DNA of 34,784 nt from Lachnospiraceae bacterium (GTDB lineage: Bacteria; Bacillota; Clostridia; Lachnospirales; Lachnospiraceae): contig JAFZMO010000090.1 of assembly GCA_017551165.1 (NCBI GenBank), positions 1-34,784 on the forward strand, written 5' to 3'. This document shows positions 17,227-24,231 of this stretch, piece by piece (the stretch's first letter is position 1; the number at the start of each line of letters is the position of its first letter). Position numbers and translations under genes: made by a program. The notes under the pieces are model-generated. The model was not told the origin of the DNA and ran no database searches. It was given only the letters and a program-made list of their open reading frames with translations.

Positions 17227-17257
17227 ATACCGGATGCCCGCTCGGGGCATCCGGTAT
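17227..17257 (-). terminator. Intercistronic hairpin between binding protein and permease genes
   Basis: Perfect 13-bp inverted repeat ATACCGGATGCCC with a 5-nt loop, 40 bp past the binding-protein stop. The following minus-strand sequence (TACAATGACAG) is not T-rich. It is more likely an mRNA-stabilising or partial attenuation element that keeps binding-protein levels above permease levels, as in malE-malF, than a full terminator. Confidence 0.65.
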
Positions 17258-17296
17258 ACATTCGTTTCGTATGGCGGTAATCCGCCGGTTGTTGAA

Positions 17297-18694
17297 TTAC
17301 TTAACCTTAAGGTCGTCCGTATTCAACTCAGGATAGAGCGTCTTGATCTCCTTCTTGAAGTTCTCAAGAGCCTCTTCCTTCGTGCAGTTTCCAAGGTAGT
17401 ATTCCTTCATTGCAGCCTGGAACTTCTCGTTGCAACCCTGATCGTATGCGGAAGCATAGTCGATGTGGATCTTCTTAGCGCCCTCAGCAAGGATGCCGTA
17501 GATGTTCTGTCCGCCGAGATACTTGTTACCAACAGAGCTGTCAGCAGCAAGCTTCTCCATAGCAGGCTGGTCGTTTACGAAATCGGAGAACGTCTGCGCA
17601 AGCTTAACAAGCGTATCGGTGTCTGCCGTCATCTTCATCATGATGTCCTTGATCAGAACTTCGTTGTCGGTACCTGCTGCAGCGCAGATCCAGGTGCCGC
17701 CCCAGAAGTAACCCTCGGGACCAACGGTGATGTGCCACTTGCCTGCCTCACCAACGGAGCCGGGCTCGGAGCAGTTCATGCAGAAGTCGATGAACCAAGC
17801 GGGTCCGAAGTAGCAGAATACCTTACCGGACATATCAAAACCGCTCTTCCAGCCGTTGTCACCCCAAAGGGAATCCTTAACATTGTAACCGTTGTCCGTG
17901 AACTTCTTGGTCTGCTCAACCCACTCCCAGATTCTGTCGTCGATCTGAACCTTGGTTCCGTTAACCCAAGCGGACTTAACGTTGTTGGAGAATACACGGT
18001 AGGTATCATCGAAACCTGCTACCATCGTGTAGCCTTTTTCCTTCATCTTCGCAGCCGTAGCCTCGAAGGAAGCCCAATCCTTAAGGTACTCCTGAACCTT
18101 GTCTACATCGGAGGTGCCGAGAACTTCCTCAGCGATATCCGTTCTGTAGATAAGAGCTGCAGGACATCCCTGCCAGGACGTACCCTTGATGTTACCCTTG
18201 GAATCCTTAACGATATCCTGGGTGTAAGTGTACTGATTCTTGAAATCCTTTGCTACGTCGATACCAACCTCTGCAAGTGCAAGAGATACGTTGGGCTCAA
18301 CATACTTCAGAGCGTAGTCAGCCTCGATGAGGAACAAGTCAACCTTGTCATCTGCCGAAGCGCTGCCCTGCTGCTTCAACGCGTTGTCAAGCGCCTGCTG
18401 ATAAGCGTTGTTCTCGCTGGGGGTAATGTTCCACTTAACGGTAACATCACCGATCTTGCCGGTTGCAGCATCAACCTTGGTGTAGCCGGGATACAGCTCC
18501 TCAAGGCGCTGCTTGAACTCTTCGTTCCAGCAATAGATGTTGAGGGTCTTACCCTGCTCGCCGAACTCTGTCTTAACAGCAGCCGGCTCCTTCTTTTCGT
18601 CCTTGGTTTCGTTCTTGCTGCCGCAAGCTGCGAGGCAGCTGACTACCATAGCCAGAACGAGTACGAGCGAAAGGAACTTCGTAACTTTTTTCAT
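17297..18694 (-). CDS. Sugar ABC transporter substrate-binding lipoprotein
   Basis: Extracellular solute-binding protein (family 1 type) of 465 aa, anchored to the membrane by lipid. The signal peptide is MKKVTKFLSLVLVLAMVVSC with lipobox LAAC (Cys24), then a charged linker rich in Lys and Glu. The mature part starts GKTLNIYCWNEEFKQRLEELY, typical of sugar-binding proteins, and is rich in Trp and Tyr (for example WGDNGWKSGFD), as expected for stacking on sugars. The ATG at 18694 has AGGAG about 9 nt upstream; a GTG three codons earlier overlaps that site and is rejected. It is transcribed from the promoter at 18782-18810 and is the first gene of the operon. Confidence 0.95.
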   Translation of the reverse strand: MKKVTKFLSLVLVLAMVVSCLAACGSKNETKDEKKEPAAVKTEFGEQGKTLNIYCWNEEFKQRLEELYPGYTKVDAATGKIGDVTVKWNITPSENNAYQQALDNALKQQGSASADDKVDLFLIEADYALKYVEPNVSLALAEVGIDVAKDFKNQYTYTQDIVKDSKGNIKGTSWQGCPAALIYRTDIAEEVLGTSDVDKVQEYLKDWASFEATAAKMKEKGYTMVAGFDDTYRVFSNNVKSAWVNGTKVQIDDRIWEWVEQTKKFTDNGYNVKDSLWGDNGWKSGFDMSGKVFCYFGPAWFIDFCMNCSEPGSVGEAGKWHITVGPEGYFWGGTWICAAAGTDNEVLIKDIMMKMTADTDTLVKLAQTFSDFVNDQPAMEKLAADSSVGNKYLGGQNIYGILAEGAKKIHIDYASAYDQGCNEKFQAAMKEYYLGNCTKEEALENFKKEIKTLYPELNTDDLKVK

Positions 18695-18781
18695 GGTGAA
18701 CACTCCTTCACTTTTTTTACAGTGGCTTTCAAGCCGCTGTTCGGGTCGTGATTTGCCCTATGCAAACCCGCCAACGTCGCC

Positions 18782-18810
18782 ATTATAACCGATAACATTG
18801 ACAAGTGCAA
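18782..18810 (-). promoter_or_regulatory. Sigma-A promoter of the sugar transporter operon
   Basis: Minus-strand -35 TTGCAC and perfect -10 TATAAT are separated by 17 bp. The start point would lie near 18775, giving a leader of about 80 nt before the binding-protein ATG. The region 18811-19003 has no gene; it is AT-rich and carries the repeats listed separately. Confidence 0.85.
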
Positions 18811-18814
18811 GCGG

Positions 18815-18877
18815 TTTTTCACAATTTCTTCATATTTTTTGAGAAGGCGTTCCCGAAGTTATGTGCATTTTTCACAA
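18815..18877. repeat. Two direct repeats of TTGTGAAAAA upstream of the sugar-operon promoter
   Basis: The 10-mer TTTTTCACAA (TTGTGAAAAA on the minus strand) occurs at 18815-18824 and 18868-18877, 53 bp apart, about five helical turns. The nearer copy ends 4 bp before the -35. This spacing suits a regulator binding twice on one DNA face. No regulator gene is adjacent. Confidence 0.45.
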
Positions 18878-19003
18878 CAATAAGGTAAATTTCTCTTCCT
18901 TAGAATGCTAAATTGCAGCACATTTTCCTTTTGTCACTATTGCACAACGGTTTTATGCGTAACGCGTTATTGCGAGTGCCAGTGCCCGTTTCAAGGCATA
19001 AAA

Positions 19004-19033
19004 CAAGGGGCATCCCATTCGGAATGCCCCTTG
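19004..19033 (-). terminator. Intrinsic terminator after tsf
   Basis: Inverted repeat CAAGGGGCAT / ATGCCCCTTG with a 10-nt loop, followed on the minus strand by TTTTATGCC. It lies 33 bp past the tsf stop and ends the rpsB-tsf unit. Confidence 0.8.
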
Positions 19034-19066
19034 CGGAATAGCATTATTTTTACATTTCAGTGGAAA

Positions 19067-19996
19067 TTACATTCCCATCTGCTTTGCAACTTCCTCAGCG
19101 AAGTTCTCCTCGCGCTTCTCCATACCCTCGCCGGTCTCGAAACGTACGAACTTCACGATGTCGATGTCCTTGGAAACGCTTGCAACGTATGCTGCAACCT
19201 TCTTCTCCTGATCCTTGACATAGATCTGGTCAACAAGGCAGATCTCCTTGAGCTCCTTGTCAAGACGGCCCGGAACGATGCGCTCGATGACGATGTTCTC
19301 CGGCTTCGGCTTAGCGCTCTCGGCATTCTCCTTGAGTGCTTCCTTCGTGATGATCTCGGTCTCGCTTGCGATGAAGTCAGCGGAGATCTCCTCCTTGCGA
19401 ACGTAAGCGGGCTTCATAGCGCATACCTGCATAGCGATGTTCTTTGCGCACTCGATCGTAGCGTCGTTTGCCTCGCCCTTCATCTGAACAAGGATGCCGA
19501 GCTTGCCGCCGTTGTGGATGTAGCTTACTACAAAGCCGTCCTCAGCAACGATCTTCTCGAAACGACGGATGGAAAGCTTCTCGCCGATAACTGCAACGAG
19601 GTTCGCCTGAGCCTCCTTCACGCTGATGGAAGGATCCTCGCACCAGGGCTCTGCAAGGAAGCAGTCGATGCAAGCGGCATCCGTGGAAGCAGCCTGCTTG
19701 GCAACCTTGGCAACAAACTCCTGGAACTTCTCGTTCTTCGCAACGAAGTCGGTCTCGGAGTTCACCTCAACAACCGCTGCGGTCTTGTAATCATCGGTAA
19801 CGAACGCTGCGCAGATACCCTCTGCAGCGATTCTGCTCTCTTTCTTTGCAGCCTTGGCAAGTCCGTTCTCACGAAGCCAAACAACTGCCTTCTCCATATC
19901 TCCGTCGGTCTCGGTAAGAGCCTTCTTGCAGTCCATCATGCCTGCGCCGGTGGACTCGCGGAGATCCTTAACCATGCTTGCTGTAATCGTAGCCAT
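19067..19996 (-). CDS. tsf: Elongation factor Ts
   Basis: Nucleotide exchange factor for EF-Tu in the cytoplasm. It has 309 aa, normal for the family. The N-terminal UBA-like domain MATITASMVKDLRESTGAGM, followed by MDCKKALTETDGDMEKA, is characteristic, as is the core SETDFVAKNEKFQEF. It follows rpsB by 80 bp; a GC-rich hairpin lies in that gap. It ends at a terminator rather than continuing into pyrH. Confidence 0.97.
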   Translation of the reverse strand: MATITASMVKDLRESTGAGMMDCKKALTETDGDMEKAVVWLRENGLAKAAKKESRIAAEGICAAFVTDDYKTAAVVEVNSETDFVAKNEKFQEFVAKVAKQAASTDAACIDCFLAEPWCEDPSISVKEAQANLVAVIGEKLSIRRFEKIVAEDGFVVSYIHNGGKLGILVQMKGEANDATIECAKNIAMQVCAMKPAYVRKEEISADFIASETEIITKEALKENAESAKPKPENIVIERIVPGRLDKELKEICLVDQIYVKDQEKKVAAYVASVSKDIDIVKFVRFETGEGMEKREENFAEEVAKQMGM

Positions 19997-20035
19997 AGTA
20001 TTCTCCTATCCGGGTTAAACCCTGTGTTTATGAAT

Positions 20036-20062
20036 CGCTGCCGCCCGGTCCGGGCGACAGCG
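20036..20062 (-). terminator. Hairpin between rpsB and tsf
   Basis: Inverted repeat CGCTGTCGCCCG / GGGCGGCAGCG (one G-T pair) with a short loop, 15 bp past the rpsB stop. No T-run follows on the minus strand (ATTCATAA), so it is more likely a processing or attenuation element than a strong terminator. Confidence 0.45.
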
Positions 20063-20076
20063 TATTGTTTCGCAAA

Positions 20077-20829
20077 TTACTGCTCGGAAGCCTCTTCTGC
20101 CTTCTCCTCAGCCTCAGCAGCGCCCTCGCTCGTATCAACGAGCTCCTCGCCCTGGTTAGCCTCGATGACAGCGTCAGCCATCTTGCCTACGATCAACTTG
20201 ACCGCACGGATCGCGTCGTCGTTGCCCGGGATGACATAGTCAAGCTCGTCGGGATCGCAGTTCGTGTCCGCAATACCGATCAGCGTGATACCGAGGGAAT
20301 GAGCCTCCTGAACGCAGATGCGCTCCTTCTTCGGGTCAACCACGAAGATCGCATCCGGAACCTGCGTCATATCCTTGATACCGCCGAGGTTCTTCTCAAG
20401 CTTCTCCCACTCCTTCTTGATGCCGATAACTTCCTTCTTGGGAAGCACATCGAACGTGCCGTCCGTCGACATCTTCTCGATCTCCTTCAGACGTGCGATA
20501 CGAGAACGGATCGTCTTGAAGTTCGTGAGCATACCGCCGAGCCAACGCTCGTTAACATAGTACATACCGCAGCGCTCGGACTCGCTCTTGATCGAATCCT
20601 GTGCCTGCTTCTTCGTTCCTACGAAGAGGATCTTGCCGCCGTCAGCAACGATGTTCTTCACTGCTGCGTAAGCCTCATCAACCTTACCTACAGACTTCTG
20701 CAGGTCGATGATGTAGATACCGTTTCTCTCGGTATAAATGTACGGAGCCATCTTAGGGTTCCAACGTCTCGTCTGGTGACCGAAATGTACACCGGCCTCC
20801 AGCAACTGCTTCATTGAGATTACACTCAT
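20077..20829 (-). CDS. rpsB: 30S ribosomal protein S2
   Basis: Small-subunit ribosomal protein, 250 aa. It begins [20 protein letters not shown], followed by [23 protein letters not shown]; the conserved Asp-rich region around [12 protein letters not shown] and ALGIPLI-type sequence ([17 protein letters not shown]) are present. The C-terminus is an acidic, low-complexity tail of Glu and Ala. The ATG at 20829 is preceded by GGAGG. It has its own promoter and a structured leader of about 95 nt. Confidence 0.98.
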   Translation of the reverse strand: MSVISMKQLLEAGVHFGHQTRRWNPKMAPYIYTERNGIYIIDLQKSVGKVDEAYAAVKNIVADGGKILFVGTKKQAQDSIKSESERCGMYYVNERWLGGMLTNFKTIRSRIARLKEIEKMSTDGTFDVLPKKEVIGIKKEWEKLEKNLGGIKDMTQVPDAIFVVDPKKERICVQEAHSLGITLIGIADTNCDPDELDYVIPGNDDAIRAVKLIVGKMADAVIEANQGEELVDTSEGAAEAEEKAEEASEQ

Positions 20830-20869
20830 GTCAGTACCTCCATTTGGTTTGTTCTTCCGCGCAGCCCCT

Positions 20870-20899
20870 AAAAGGCAAACCCCGAGGGGAACCGGCCTT
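20870..20899 (-). promoter_or_regulatory. Hairpin in the rpsB leader
   Basis: In the rpsB 5' leader the minus strand folds as AAGGC ... CCCC TC GGGG ... GCCTTTT: an outer 5-bp stem, an inner 4-bp stem and a T-run. It could be an attenuator or a site for feedback by S2; this is inferred from position and fold only. Confidence 0.4.
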
Positions 20900-20930
20900 C
20901 CGTCAGCAGCGCGTGATTAGTGACTATGGC

Positions 20931-20959
20931 AGTATACCACAGCATTTTCAAGGTTGCAA
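20931..20959 (-). promoter_or_regulatory. Sigma-A promoter for rpsB-tsf
   Basis: Minus-strand -35 TTGCAA and -10 TATACT with a 17-bp spacer, about 100 bp before the rpsB ATG. Confidence 0.85.
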
Positions 20960-20976
20960 GCAAAAATACGGTTTTT

Positions 20977-20992
20977 CGGAAAATATTTTCCG
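20977..20992. repeat. Perfect 16-bp palindrome CGGAAAATATTTTCCG
   Basis: Perfect palindrome between the codY stop (13 bp away) and the rpsB -35 (17 bp away). Each half is the 8-mer that recurs across the window. It resembles a CodY-type operator but also fits a general repeat; see findings. Confidence 0.7.
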
Positions 20993-21005
20993 CGCGCCCG
21001 GGAAA

Positions 21006-21785
21006 CTACCGCTCCGACGGGCTGTTCTCGAGAATATCGATGAAATACGGATTCACGATCTTCACATACGTGCCCTTCATTCCGGACGAGCGGGACTCGA
21101 TGATGCCGGCGCTCGCAAGCTTGCGAAGCGCGTTGACGATGATCGAGCGCGTGACCTTGATGTCGTCCGCGATCTTGCTCGCGACAAGCACTCCCTCGAT
21201 GCCGCGGATCTGGCTCACGACCTCGCGGATCGCACTCAGCTCGCTGAACGAGAGCGTGTTGATCGCGCTGCGCACGTTCTGTCGGCTGCGCACCTCCGCA
21301 GCGGACTCCTCGTTGACGGAGCGCATGATCTCGAGGCCCACCACCGTCGTCGCGTACTCGCTGATGATGATGTCGTCGATCGTGTACGGCTCTTTGCTGC
21401 GGTACAGAAGAAGCGTTCCGTGGCGCTCACCCGCGATGTCGATCGGCGAGGCGATGCCGGACAATCCTTCGGCGCACTCCTCCTCGAAGCCGAGCATCGG
21501 CATGCTCATATTTTCCTTTGTGGAGAGAATGTTCAGAAGACGCTCGTTGAGCGCGGGATCCGCGAGTTCTCCGACCTCCGAACGCAGAAGGCTCGGCAGC
21601 ATCGGCACGTCGGACCGAAGCGCGACGCCGAGGATCTTTCCTCTCTTGCTGAGGACAAACACGTTGGATCCGAGCGTCTCTCCGAGAATTTTACAGATAT
21701 CGGAAAATACGACCTTCTCCGCGTTTGATTTGTCGTGCAGCAGGTTGTTGATCCTGCGGATTTTGTCAAGCAGAACGACACTCAT
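21006..21785 (-). CDS. codY: Global transcriptional regulator CodY
   Basis: GTP- and branched-chain-amino-acid-sensing repressor of low-GC Gram-positives; 259 aa, the family length. It has an N-terminal GAF-type sensor domain (about 1-160; MSVVLLDKIRRINNLL at the start) and a C-terminal winged helix-turn-helix at about 202-245 (ASKIADDIKVTRSIIVNALR, then SAGIIESRSSGMKGTYVK), near-identical in character to known CodY. The start ATG at 21785 follows AAAGGTGA. A small hairpin (GGGCGC/GCGCCC, 21803-21819) lies in its leader. In Bacillus, codY follows xerC-hslVU; here the upstream gene is the AroB/AroA-like fusion. An ATTTTCCG word lies early in its own coding region (21701-21708). Confidence 0.97.
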   Translation of the reverse strand: MSVVLLDKIRRINNLLHDKSNAEKVVFSDICKILGETLGSNVFVLSKRGKILGVALRSDVPMLPSLLRSEVGELADPALNERLLNILSTKENMSMPMLGFEEECAEGLSGIASPIDIAGERHGTLLLYRSKEPYTIDDIIISEYATTVVGLEIMRSVNEESAAEVRSRQNVRSAINTLSFSELSAIREVVSQIRGIEGVLVASKIADDIKVTRSIIVNALRKLASAGIIESRSSGMKGTYVKIVNPYFIDILENSPSER

Positions 21786-21876
21786 GGTTTCACCTTTGTT
21801 GCGGGCGCATCCGGCGCCCTGACCTTTCCGTGTAATTGTTACTTTCCTTTGTATGTCTGACCGGACCTTTCACCGA

Positions 21877-24231
21877 TCAGATCAGTTTTTCAAGCTCTTC
21901 GTAAAACTCCGGGAACGAGCGGTTCACTGCATCCGCGTCGGTCACCGTCACCGGCTGCTCGCAGCCCCAGGCAGCGATCGCCGCCGTCATGGCGATGCGA
22001 TGATCGCCCATCGAGTCCACGATACCGCCGTTCAAGCAGCCGCGTCCCTCTATGATGTATGCGTCCGTCTCGCCCTCTTCGTCCTCGGTCGGCACGCGCT
22101 CAATGCGGATGTCGGCACCGAGCGTTGCGAGCACCATGGCGATGCTCTGCATGCGGTTGCCCTCGCGGTCCGCGAGCACCTCGAGTCCTGCGATCGTCAC
22201 CGTGACACCGTCCGTGAGCGACGCTGCAAGTGCGACGCAAGGGATCAGGTTCGGGTAGTCGGCAAGTTCAAGCCGTACCTCGGTCTCTCCCTCGTTCACC
22301 GCCCTGCGAAGCGTGTCCAGGAATTCCGTGATCACGCGCTCTGCCTGCATCGATGCCTTCGGAAGCTCGAACACCTCCACAGGCTCACCGGTGATGTACG
22401 ACAGCGTCTCAAACACTGCGCCGACCGACCAGTCGCGCTCCGGCGTGATGTTGCGCAGTCCGAACCGGTCGTAGCGCTGGTCGCCCTCGATCCGGTAACC
22501 GTCCTCGGTGATCTCCACCGAGACGCCCGCCGTGTGCAGCACGTTGATCGTCAGGTTGATCAGGTTCTTCCGGTACATCCCCTTAGGCACCGTGATCGTG
22601 CTCTCGCCGTGCAGCAGAGGCAGCGTAAACAGAAGTCCGCACACCTGCTCCGCAGCGTTTTTATCGGAAAATACGAACTCGCCGGGTTCCAGCTGTCCCT
22701 CGACGACATATTCCGACTGCTCCTTGTACACGGTGATCTTCATACCGTGCTCGGTGAGGATCCTGCAAAATCCCTCATGCGGACGCAGGAACAGTCCTGC
22801 TCCGAGCGACATGCGCACCGATTCGATATCGAGCGCGCCCATCAGAGGTAGCAAGAGTCGGAACACCGTCGCGCTCTCGCCGCACGGAAGAGGATTTTCC
22901 TCCGCGGACAACAGTTCCCGAAGGCACTTGCCCATCGCGCCGATGTCATCGCCCGGCATCTCCGAGAGATCCAGGAGCGAAAAGCCGTCCAAAAACCACG
23001 CGAGAGCCATGCGGATCACAAGCTCCTTCGCGTACGGCACGATCACCTCGCCGGGCTTCACAACGCCGGCGCAGATCGTCCTGCAGGTACCCATCGCACG
23101 CGCCATGGCGGCGATGTACTCTGCGTTTCTCATCTTGATATATCCCCATCCGATGTCGCGGACGACCGCGACCTTGCGGAATGCTTCTTCGTTGTCCTCC
23201 GCGTCGTCCTGCCGTTCCGCGCACAGATCCAGCCGGTCGCGGATAGTCTCCCACAACTCGGACGTTCCGGTCGGAAGGCCGTACTGCATGAGTCTTGTTG
23301 CGAGGTAGCGGTACCTCTTGCGGTCGCACTGTCCCTCCGAGACGGAAAACTGCGCCATGACGCCGAGTGCGGATGCGAGGGCGTACCCTCGGGAGACCTC
23401 AAATCCCGACGCCTCACGGATCGCCGCCGCGAGATCATCGCCGAGCACACGATACTCTTCTTCCTGTCTTGCTTTTGTGACGGGGGCATTGCTCTCGGCA
23501 ACGGTTCTGGTGCGGATCGCATCATTTTCCGCTGCTGCTCTGGCGCCGACACAGGCGATGACCAGCTCCTCTGAGGGGACCGGTACACTGCTGCCGGGCT
23601 CCGGGACCGTGAGATCGCGGATCTTCGGCAGACTCTTCGTCACCTCGTCAAACCCGAGCAACGAATCGCGAACGACATATGCATAGCCGCTCCTCATGTG
23701 GGAATCGGGCAGCGTGGCGAGGAACTCCGTGTCACACACCACACAGGCCGGCGTAACCGCGACTCCGGCAGTCTCTGCGGCACCTCCCACCGTGAGGCAG
23801 TACCGTCCGCTCATGCGCGGCGCGATCATGGCCGTGAGTGTCGTCGGGATCTCGGCAAACCGAAGTCCTCTCCGGTACGTTCCCGCGGTAAAACCGACGA
23901 GGTTCAGAAGTCCGCTTCCGCCCATTGCGACCAAAAGACAATCCCCCCAGTGACCGGTCTGGCGCAGGTGTCCCACGAGTCTCTCATACACCGAAAGACT
24001 CTCCGGATCATCCACCTCCGGAAACGAAAAGCGTGACACCGCGTATCCGAGTCCGCGGAGCAACTGCTCCGCACGGCTCGCATACAACGCTGCCACTGTC
24101 TCATCACATACCAAACATGCGGACCCTATTCCCGGGCACGACTTCGGAAGATCCTCCGCGAGCCGGTCGAGTGCACCGCTTCCGCAATACACTTCATAGG
24201 GTCGATCACTGTTCACCCGTATCTGTTCCAT
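21877..24231 (-). CDS. Fused AroB-like / AroA-like protein with degenerate active sites
   Basis: 784 aa. Residues 1-385 resemble 3-dehydroquinate synthase (AMGGSGLLNLVGFTAGTYRR at 102-121, FAEIPTTLTAMIAP at 125-138), and residues 386-784 resemble EPSP synthase (VPYAKELVIRM 398-408, CGESATVFRLLLP 450-462, DWSVGAVF 600-607, GDHRIAM 742-748, SFPEFYEEL 772-780). Many key positions differ. In the AroB half, the GGGVxGD, VGGKTG, AEVIK, GHTxGH and HGEA motifs read GGSGLLN, MSGRYC, AYVVR, GDDLAAA and RGYA, so all zinc ligands appear lost. In the AroA half, Lys402, Arg407, Arg458, Arg483, Glu690, His744 and Arg745 match, but the Ser after Lys402 is Glu403, the SSQ motif reads AEQ, PDL reads PNL (Asn661), and KESDR reads REGNR. 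It overlaps topA by 26 nt. A shikimate-pathway role is uncertain. Confidence 0.75.
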   Translation of the reverse strand: MEQIRVNSDRPYEVYCGSGALDRLAEDLPKSCPGIGSACLVCDETVAALYASRAEQLLRGLGYAVSRFSFPEVDDPESLSVYERLVGHLRQTGHWGDCLLVAMGGSGLLNLVGFTAGTYRRGLRFAEIPTTLTAMIAPRMSGRYCLTVGGAAETAGVAVTPACVVCDTEFLATLPDSHMRSGYAYVVRDSLLGFDEVTKSLPKIRDLTVPEPGSSVPVPSEELVIACVGARAAAENDAIRTRTVAESNAPVTKARQEEEYRVLGDDLAAAIREASGFEVSRGYALASALGVMAQFSVSEGQCDRKRYRYLATRLMQYGLPTGTSELWETIRDRLDLCAERQDDAEDNEEAFRKVAVVRDIGWGYIKMRNAEYIAAMARAMGTCRTICAGVVKPGEVIVPYAKELVIRMALAWFLDGFSLLDLSEMPGDDIGAMGKCLRELLSAEENPLPCGESATVFRLLLPLMGALDIESVRMSLGAGLFLRPHEGFCRILTEHGMKITVYKEQSEYVVEGQLEPGEFVFSDKNAAEQVCGLLFTLPLLHGESTITVPKGMYRKNLINLTINVLHTAGVSVEITEDGYRIEGDQRYDRFGLRNITPERDWSVGAVFETLSYITGEPVEVFELPKASMQAERVITEFLDTLRRAVNEGETEVRLELADYPNLIPCVALAASLTDGVTVTIAGLEVLADREGNRMQSIAMVLATLGADIRIERVPTEDEEGETDAYIIEGRGCLNGGIVDSMGDHRIAMTAAIAAWGCEQPVTVTDADAVNRSFPEFYEELEKLI

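Noticed and set aside
17234-18751. Plus-strand open frame of 505 codons
   Set aside because: Mirror of the sugar-binding protein gene; Leu/Val-rich, no start signal, and the sense gene is unambiguous.
18811-18840. Catabolite response element upstream of the sugar operon
   Set aside because: TGAAAAACCGCTTGCA has a central CG but the wrong spacing for the consensus.
21803-21819. GGGCGC/GCGCCC hairpin before codY as a terminator
   Set aside because: Stem is 6 bp and no T-run follows; mentioned only as a leader hairpin.
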